A DNA stretch of 17,614 bases from assembly GCA_021789355.1 (NCBI GenBank), contig JAJYJR010000047.1, positions 1 to 17,614 on the forward strand, written 5' to 3'. The notes beneath the pieces were generated by a model that made no database searches, was not told where the DNA came from, and worked only from the letters and a program-made list of their open reading frames with translations. Both the position numbers and the translations under genes were made by a program. The first letter of the stretch is position 1. Each line of letters starts with the position of its first letter. Below are positions 14,159-17,614 of the stretch, piece by piece. This DNA is from Chloroflexota bacterium (GTDB taxonomy: Bacteria > Chloroflexota > Limnocylindria > Limnocylindrales > CSP1-4).

Positions 14159-14182
14159 TTGTATGCAGCAGTATCTTACTGC
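14159..14182 (-). promoter_or_regulatory. Conserved 24-bp regulatory element, copy 2 (first hydroxylase promoter)
   Basis: Read on the minus strand it is GCAGTAA then GATACTG then CTGCATACAA, identical to the ubiD copy at 21 of 24 bases. It contains the -10 box of this operon. It also contains a perfect inverted repeat, GCAGTA-TCT-TACTGC (14168-14182 on the plus strand), and two ATAC motifs 10 bp apart. This is good evidence for a binding site shared by the two operons. The half TTGTATGCAG resembles operators of GntR-type regulators, but no regulator gene is visible in the window. Confidence 0.65.
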
Positions 14183-14198
14183 GCTCTTGCTCGGTCAA
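14170..14198 (-). promoter_or_regulatory. Promoter of the first molybdenum-hydroxylase operon
   Basis: On the minus strand TTGACC (14198-14193) is followed after exactly 17 bases by GATACT (14175-14170), a standard housekeeping sigma layout. Transcription should start near 14163, giving a leader of about 140 bases before the FAD-subunit ATG. A second inverted repeat, CTCGAC-GCCG-GTCGAG (14199-14214), lies immediately upstream of the -35 box and could be an additional control site. Confidence 0.6.
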
Positions 14199-14352
14199 CT
14201 CGACGCCGGTCGAGGGATGCCCGGTCGGGAGAGCCGCAGGCGCCCCCCGGATCTTGCCCCCCGGCCGGCCCCGTGCGCCGTCGACGGGTCCGCAGCCCGG
14301 CGCTGCCGCGGGAGGCGCAGAAGTGCCGACGAGCGCTGCCGAACGGACAGCG

Positions 14353-14380
14353 TTGACGGCGGCGCCACCGGGTATATAGA
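14353..14380 (+). promoter_or_regulatory. Promoter of the second molybdenum-hydroxylase operon
   Basis: TTGACG (14353-14358) is followed after 16 bases by TATAGA (14375-14380), giving a start near 14387 and a leader of about 70 bases. The -10 region is an unusually AT-rich island. It is bracketed by the inverted repeat GGTATA (14371-14376) / TATACC (14390-14395), and a hairpin GTTGT-TTGG-ACAAC (14396-14409) lies just downstream in the leader. Confidence 0.6.
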
Positions 14381-14392
14381 ATGCCGTCGTAT
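14376..14392 (-). promoter_or_regulatory. Third copy of the shared regulatory element, reversed, at the second hydroxylase promoter
   Basis: On the minus strand these 17 bases read ATACGACGGCATTCTAT and match ATACGACTGCATACAAT of the ubiD promoter at 14 of 17 positions. The element covers the -10 box and expected start site of the rightward promoter, but in opposite orientation relative to transcription. The outer GCAGTA part of copies 1 and 2 is not present here. Confidence 0.5.
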
Positions 14393-14457
14393 ACCGTTGT
14401 TTGGACAACTGATCGGGACCCGGGCGCCGCGCCCGCCCGAGCGAGCGGGACGGTGCG

Positions 14458-15339
14458 ATGCCCGGGCCATTGTCCTTCTACCATCCGGAGACGACCGCCG
14501 ACGCGGTGCGCCTCCTCGCCGAGCTCGGCGAGGACGGGAAGGTCGTGGCCGGTGGGACCGCCCTCACCCTCCTGCTCCGCCAGGGCCTCATCACGCCCCG
14601 GGCGCTCGTGAGCCTTGCCCGAGTCGGCGGCCTTGCCGGGATCGAGGTCCGGGACGGCGATCTGCTGCTCGGTGCCCTGGTTCGCCACCGCGAGGTGGAG
14701 ACGAGCCAGCTCGTTCGAGCGCAGCTGCCAGTGGTGGCCGACACGTTCGGCAAGGTCGCGAACGTCAGGATCCGGAACGTCGCCACGGTGGGTGGCGTCC
14801 TCGCCGAGTCCGACTACGCCTCGGATCCGCCCGCCCTGCTCCGTGCGCTCGACGCCGTCGTGGAGACCGTCGGCCCGGCCGGCGAGCGCTCGATCCCGAT
14901 CGCCGACTTCTTCGTCGCGTTCTACGAGACGTCGCTGCACCCGGACGAGATCGTGACGGGCGTCCGGATCCCGGTTCTGCCCGAAGGCACCGGAGCCGTG
15001 TACGAGAAGTACGTGACGCGCTCCTCGGAGGACCGGCCCTGCGTGGGAGTCGCGGCCGTGGTCCGGGTCGAACCGGACGGGACCTGCCGGGACCTCCGCG
15101 TGGCCGTCGGGGCCGCGGCGGAGGTCCCGCAGCGCTTCCGCGAGGTCGAGGAACGGGGCGTCGGCAGCCGGCTCGAACCCGACGTCATCCGCGATGTGGC
15201 CGATCGCTACGCAGCGGCCATCGAGCCGCTGGGCGACATCCGGGGGTCGGCCTGGTATCGCCGGGAGATGGTCCGGGTGTGGGTGGGGCGGGCGATCGAG
15301 TCCGCGCACCGGGAGGCGCTGAGGAGCGGCCATGACTGA
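14458..15339 (+). CDS. Second molybdenum hydroxylase, FAD-binding medium subunit
   Basis: This 293-residue FAD subunit is of the same family as the leftward one but clearly different in sequence. The FAD motifs are VVAGGTALTLLLRQG (29-43) and ATVGGVLAESDYASDPPALL (109-128). The usual GGN of the second motif is GGV here, and the following AESDYASD replaces the common NASPAAD, a pattern closer to CoxM-like and related dehydrogenases. The C-terminal domain ends with the conserved DIRGSAWYRREMVRVWVGRA. The start ATG at 14458 has only a weak ribosome binding site. Its stop overlaps the ATG of the Mo subunit by eight bases (15332-15339). It should pass electrons from the downstream Mo subunit, via a [2Fe-2S] subunit not seen in the window, to an acceptor. 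Confidence 0.9.
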   Translation: MPGPLSFYHPETTADAVRLLAELGEDGKVVAGGTALTLLLRQGLITPRALVSLARVGGLAGIEVRDGDLLLGALVRHREVETSQLVRAQLPVVADTFGKVANVRIRNVATVGGVLAESDYASDPPALLRALDAVVETVGPAGERSIPIADFFVAFYETSLHPDEIVTGVRIPVLPEGTGAVYEKYVTRSSEDRPCVGVAAVVRVEPDGTCRDLRVAVGAAAEVPQRFREVEERGVGSRLEPDVIRDVADRYAAAIEPLGDIRGSAWYRREMVRVWVGRAIESAHREALRSGHD

Positions 15340-17614
15340 CGTCTTCGCGCACCGGGGCACCGTCCAGCCCGGCGAGTTCCCGGGCATGATCGACGCGCGC
15401 CAGCGCGTCACGGGCCGGGTCCCCTACACCATCGACGTCGGCCTGCCGCGGATGCTGCACGCGCGCCTGCTCCGGAGCACGCTGCCCCACGCCCGCATCG
15501 TCCGGATCGACACCTCCCGGGCGCGCGCCCTGCCGGGGGTGCTGGCGGTCCTGACAGGCGCCGACCTCTCCGCCCGACCCGACCTGTCGCCCTATCACGG
15601 GCCGATCTTCCGGGACCAGCCGGCCCTCGCGATCGACAAGGTTCGCCACGTCGGGGAGCCGGTGGCGGCCGTCGCGGCCCTGGACCTTGACATCGCCCGG
15701 GAGGCGATCGGCCTGATCGAGGTCGAGTACGAGGAGCTGCCCGCCGTCTTCGACATCGACGCCGCCCTCGCCCCGGGCGCGCCGCTGGTGCACGAAGGCC
15801 CGCCGCGCCTGGGCCCGACGTTCGCCGACATCATCGTGACCGCGACCGGCGACTCGAACATCTGCAACCACTTCCGCCTGCGCAAGGGGGACGTCGAGCG
15901 CGGCTTCGCGGAGGCCGACGAGGTCTTCGAGGACGTGTTCACAAGCCCACCGGTGCAGCACGTGCCACTCGAGACGCACGCCTGCGTCGCGGACGTCCAC
16001 GACGGCAGCGTCACCGTCTGGGCGACCTCCCAGGCCCCGTACATCCTCCGCGCGCAGCTGGCGGAACTCTTCGGCATTCCGGAGGCCCGGGTCCGGGTGA
16101 TCGTCCCGACACTCGGGGGCGGCTACGGCGCCAAGGTCTACCCGCAGATCGAGCCGATCACGGCGCTCCTGAGCGAGGCGACGCGGCGACCGGTTCGACT
16201 CCACCTCAGCCGCGAGGAGGAGTTCGTCACCATCACCAAGCACGGCGCCCGGATCCGCATGCAGACGGGCGTGACGCGGGATGGGAAGATCGTCGCCCGG
16301 AAGAGCACCTGCCACTTCAACACCGGGGCGTACGCGGATATCGGCCCCCGGCTCATCAAGAACGGCGGGTACGGGACCGGCGGGCCCCACGCCATCCCGA
16401 ACGTGTGGGTGGACTCCTACGCCGTCTACACGAACACGGTGCCCGCCGGTGCCTTCCGGGGCTACGGCATCTCCCAGGCGGCCTGGGCGTACGAGACACA
16501 GATGGACATGATCGCCGAGCGTCTCGGCCTCGACCCGCTCGAGTTCCGCATGCGGAACCTGCTCGTCGACGGCCAGACCGTCATGACCGGAGAGAAGATC
16601 CACGACGCCCACTTCCGCGAACTCCTGACGAACGCCGCCCGGGCCATCGGCTGGGATCCCGCAGAGGGCCCGCAGCGCGTCGGCCGCAAGGTCCGGGCGA
16701 AGGGTCTGAGCTGCATCATCAAGGGAACCGTCACTCCCTCGACCTCCACGGCAGCCGCGAAGCTCGGCGAGGACGGCAGCCTCCAGGTCCTGACCAGCGC
16801 CGTCGAGATGGGCCAGGGGCTTCTCACCGCCATGGCCATCATCGCGAGCGAGCGACTCTCGCTGCCGATCGAACGGATCGCCGTTTCCCGGCCGGACACC
16901 GATGTCACGCCGTACGAGCAGCAGACGAGCTCGAGCCGCGGGACCTTCTCGTCGGGCACCGCGGTCGGCGGGGCGGTGGACGCGATCCGCGACCAACTCC
17001 TCGAGCTCGCGTCGACGGCGTTCGAGGTGAGCGTCCGGGACCTGGAGCTTCGGGACGGGTTCGTGCGCGTCAAGGGGTCGCCGACGCGCGCCGCCGCATA
17101 CGGGGACCTCGTGCGCCGGTCGCGCTCCGGGAACCTGCTCGGCACCTCGACGTTCCGGACGGAGGGCGGGCTCGACCCGGAGACCGGCCAGGGAATCGGG
17201 TCGGTGCACTGGCACCAGGCGGCCGGGGCCGCCGAGGTGGAGGTCGACCTGGATACCGGACGGGTGGAGCTGCTGCGCTACCACGCCGCGGTCTACGCCG
17301 GGCGCGTCATCAACCCGGTGCAGGCGGAGCTGCAGACCGAGGGGAACGTCACCTTCGGCGTTGGGCAGGCGCTCTTCGAGGAGATGCGCTACGACGAGGG
17401 GCAGCTCCAGAACGGGAACCTCGCCGACTACATGATCGCGAGCATCGAGGACCTGCCGCGGAGCCTGGAGGTCGAGGTCGTGGAGCATCCCGAGGTGAAC
17501 GAGATCCACGGGATCGGCGAGACGTCGCTCCCGCCGGTCATGCCGGCGATCGGCAACGCCGTCTACCGGGCCACCGGCGTCCGGATCAAGGACCTGCCGA
17601 TCACCCCCGAGAAG
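15332..17614 (+). CDS. Second molybdenum hydroxylase, molybdopterin-binding large subunit, 3'-truncated
   Basis: The frame is open from ATG 15332 to the window edge: 761 residues with no stop, probably lacking only a short C-terminal tail. GAGGAG (15321-15326) lies five bases before the ATG, and the gene overlaps the FAD-subunit stop. Landmarks: VTGRVPYTIDVGLPRMLHARLLRS near the N-terminus, GEPVAAVAA (108-116), the cofactor loop GGGYGAK (262-268), PAGAFRGYGISQ around 371-382 with Arg376, VEMGQG further on, and GIGETSLPP with the catalytic Glu730. The AFRGYG loop is neither the AYxCSFR of form I CO dehydrogenase nor the AYRGAGR of form II, so an organic substrate is likelier. Compared with the other large subunit in the window it differs throughout and has GIGET instead of AKGLGE at the active site, which suggests a different substrate. 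A [2Fe-2S] subunit may follow outside the window. Confidence 0.9.
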   Translation, partial: MTDVFAHRGTVQPGEFPGMIDARQRVTGRVPYTIDVGLPRMLHARLLRSTLPHARIVRIDTSRARALPGVLAVLTGADLSARPDLSPYHGPIFRDQPALAIDKVRHVGEPVAAVAALDLDIAREAIGLIEVEYEELPAVFDIDAALAPGAPLVHEGPPRLGPTFADIIVTATGDSNICNHFRLRKGDVERGFAEADEVFEDVFTSPPVQHVPLETHACVADVHDGSVTVWATSQAPYILRAQLAELFGIPEARVRVIVPTLGGGYGAKVYPQIEPITALLSEATRRPVRLHLSREEEFVTITKHGARIRMQTGVTRDGKIVARKSTCHFNTGAYADIGPRLIKNGGYGTGGPHAIPNVWVDSYAVYTNTVPAGAFRGYGISQAAWAYETQMDMIAERLGLDPLEFRMRNLLVDGQTVMTGEKIHDAHFRELLTNAARAIGWDPAEGPQRVGRKVRAKGLSCIIKGTVTPSTSTAAAKLGEDGSLQVLTSAVEMGQGLLTAMAIIASERLSLPIERIAVSRPDTDVTPYEQQTSSSRGTFSSGTAVGGAVDAIRDQLLELASTAFEVSVRDLELRDGFVRVKGSPTRAAAYGDLVRRSRSGNLLGTSTFRTEGGLDPETGQGIGSVHWHQAAGAAEVEVDLDTGRVELLRYHAAVYAGRVINPVQAELQTEGNVTFGVGQALFEEMRYDEGQLQNGNLADYMIASIEDLPRSLEVEVVEHPEVNEIHGIGETSLPPVMPAIGNAVYRATGVRIKDLPITPEK

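Noticed and set aside
15185..17509. A 774-codon open frame on the minus strand
   Set aside because: It is antisense to the second hydroxylase large subunit, which has all family motifs; the frame has only low-complexity charged sequence.
10361..17614. Aerobic carbon monoxide dehydrogenase (CoxMSL)
   Set aside because: Neither large subunit has the form I loop AYxCSFR; they read AMRGYG and AFRGYG, and no CoxDEFG accessory genes are seen.

Overview
The window is GC-rich bacterial chromosome, densely packed and with little intergenic space. GTG starts, 4-nt GTGA/ATGA stop-start overlaps and GGAGG-type ribosome binding sites are common. There is no rRNA, tRNA, transposase, CRISPR array or prophage gene. 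The style of the genes (an ECF sigma factor coupled to a membrane-anchored beta-propeller, several xanthine-dehydrogenase-family enzymes, UbiD/UbiX) fits a high-GC soil or freshwater Chloroflexota or actinobacterium-like lineage. This taxonomic guess is inference; no marker gene is present.

Left part (1-5558) holds general genes. A 5'-truncated two-repeat ABC-2 permease ends in a strong intrinsic terminator (1758-1790). Next comes an ECF sigma factor, apparently behind its own ECF-type promoter, translationally coupled to a single-pass membrane protein whose outer part carries Asp-box (BNR/YCF48-like) propeller repeats; this is probably a sigma/anti-sigma-sensor pair. A GpsA-like glycerol-3-phosphate dehydrogenase and a convergent VOC (glyoxalase-fold) protein follow. 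A 14-bp tandem repeat lies just before the dehydrogenase gene.

The right part (about 5830-17614) looks like one catabolic locus. A rightward operon encodes a UbiD decarboxylase, a dihydroorotase/hydantoinase-like cyclic amidohydrolase and an RraA-type aldolase/decarboxylase. Facing it is a leftward set: FAD, [2Fe-2S] and molybdopterin subunits of a xanthine-dehydrogenase-type hydroxylase (coupled by GTGA overlaps), then the flavin prenyltransferase UbiX that makes the UbiD cofactor. Diverging from this set, a second molybdenum hydroxylase starts (FAD then Mo subunit) and runs off the right edge.

The parts appear to be co-regulated. A 24-bp element (21 of 24 bases identical) lies in the ubiD promoter and in the promoter of the first hydroxylase operon. 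A related 17-bp copy in reverse orientation overlaps the promoter of the second hydroxylase, and a weaker copy lies upstream of ubiX. A coherent reading is a pathway in which molybdenum hydroxylases oxygenate an N-heterocyclic (or related) ring, UbiD removes a carboxyl group with prenylated FMN from UbiX, the amidohydrolase opens a cyclic amide, and RraA handles a resulting oxo-acid. The substrate cannot be read from sequence; the gene combination and shared operator are the main discovery candidates here.
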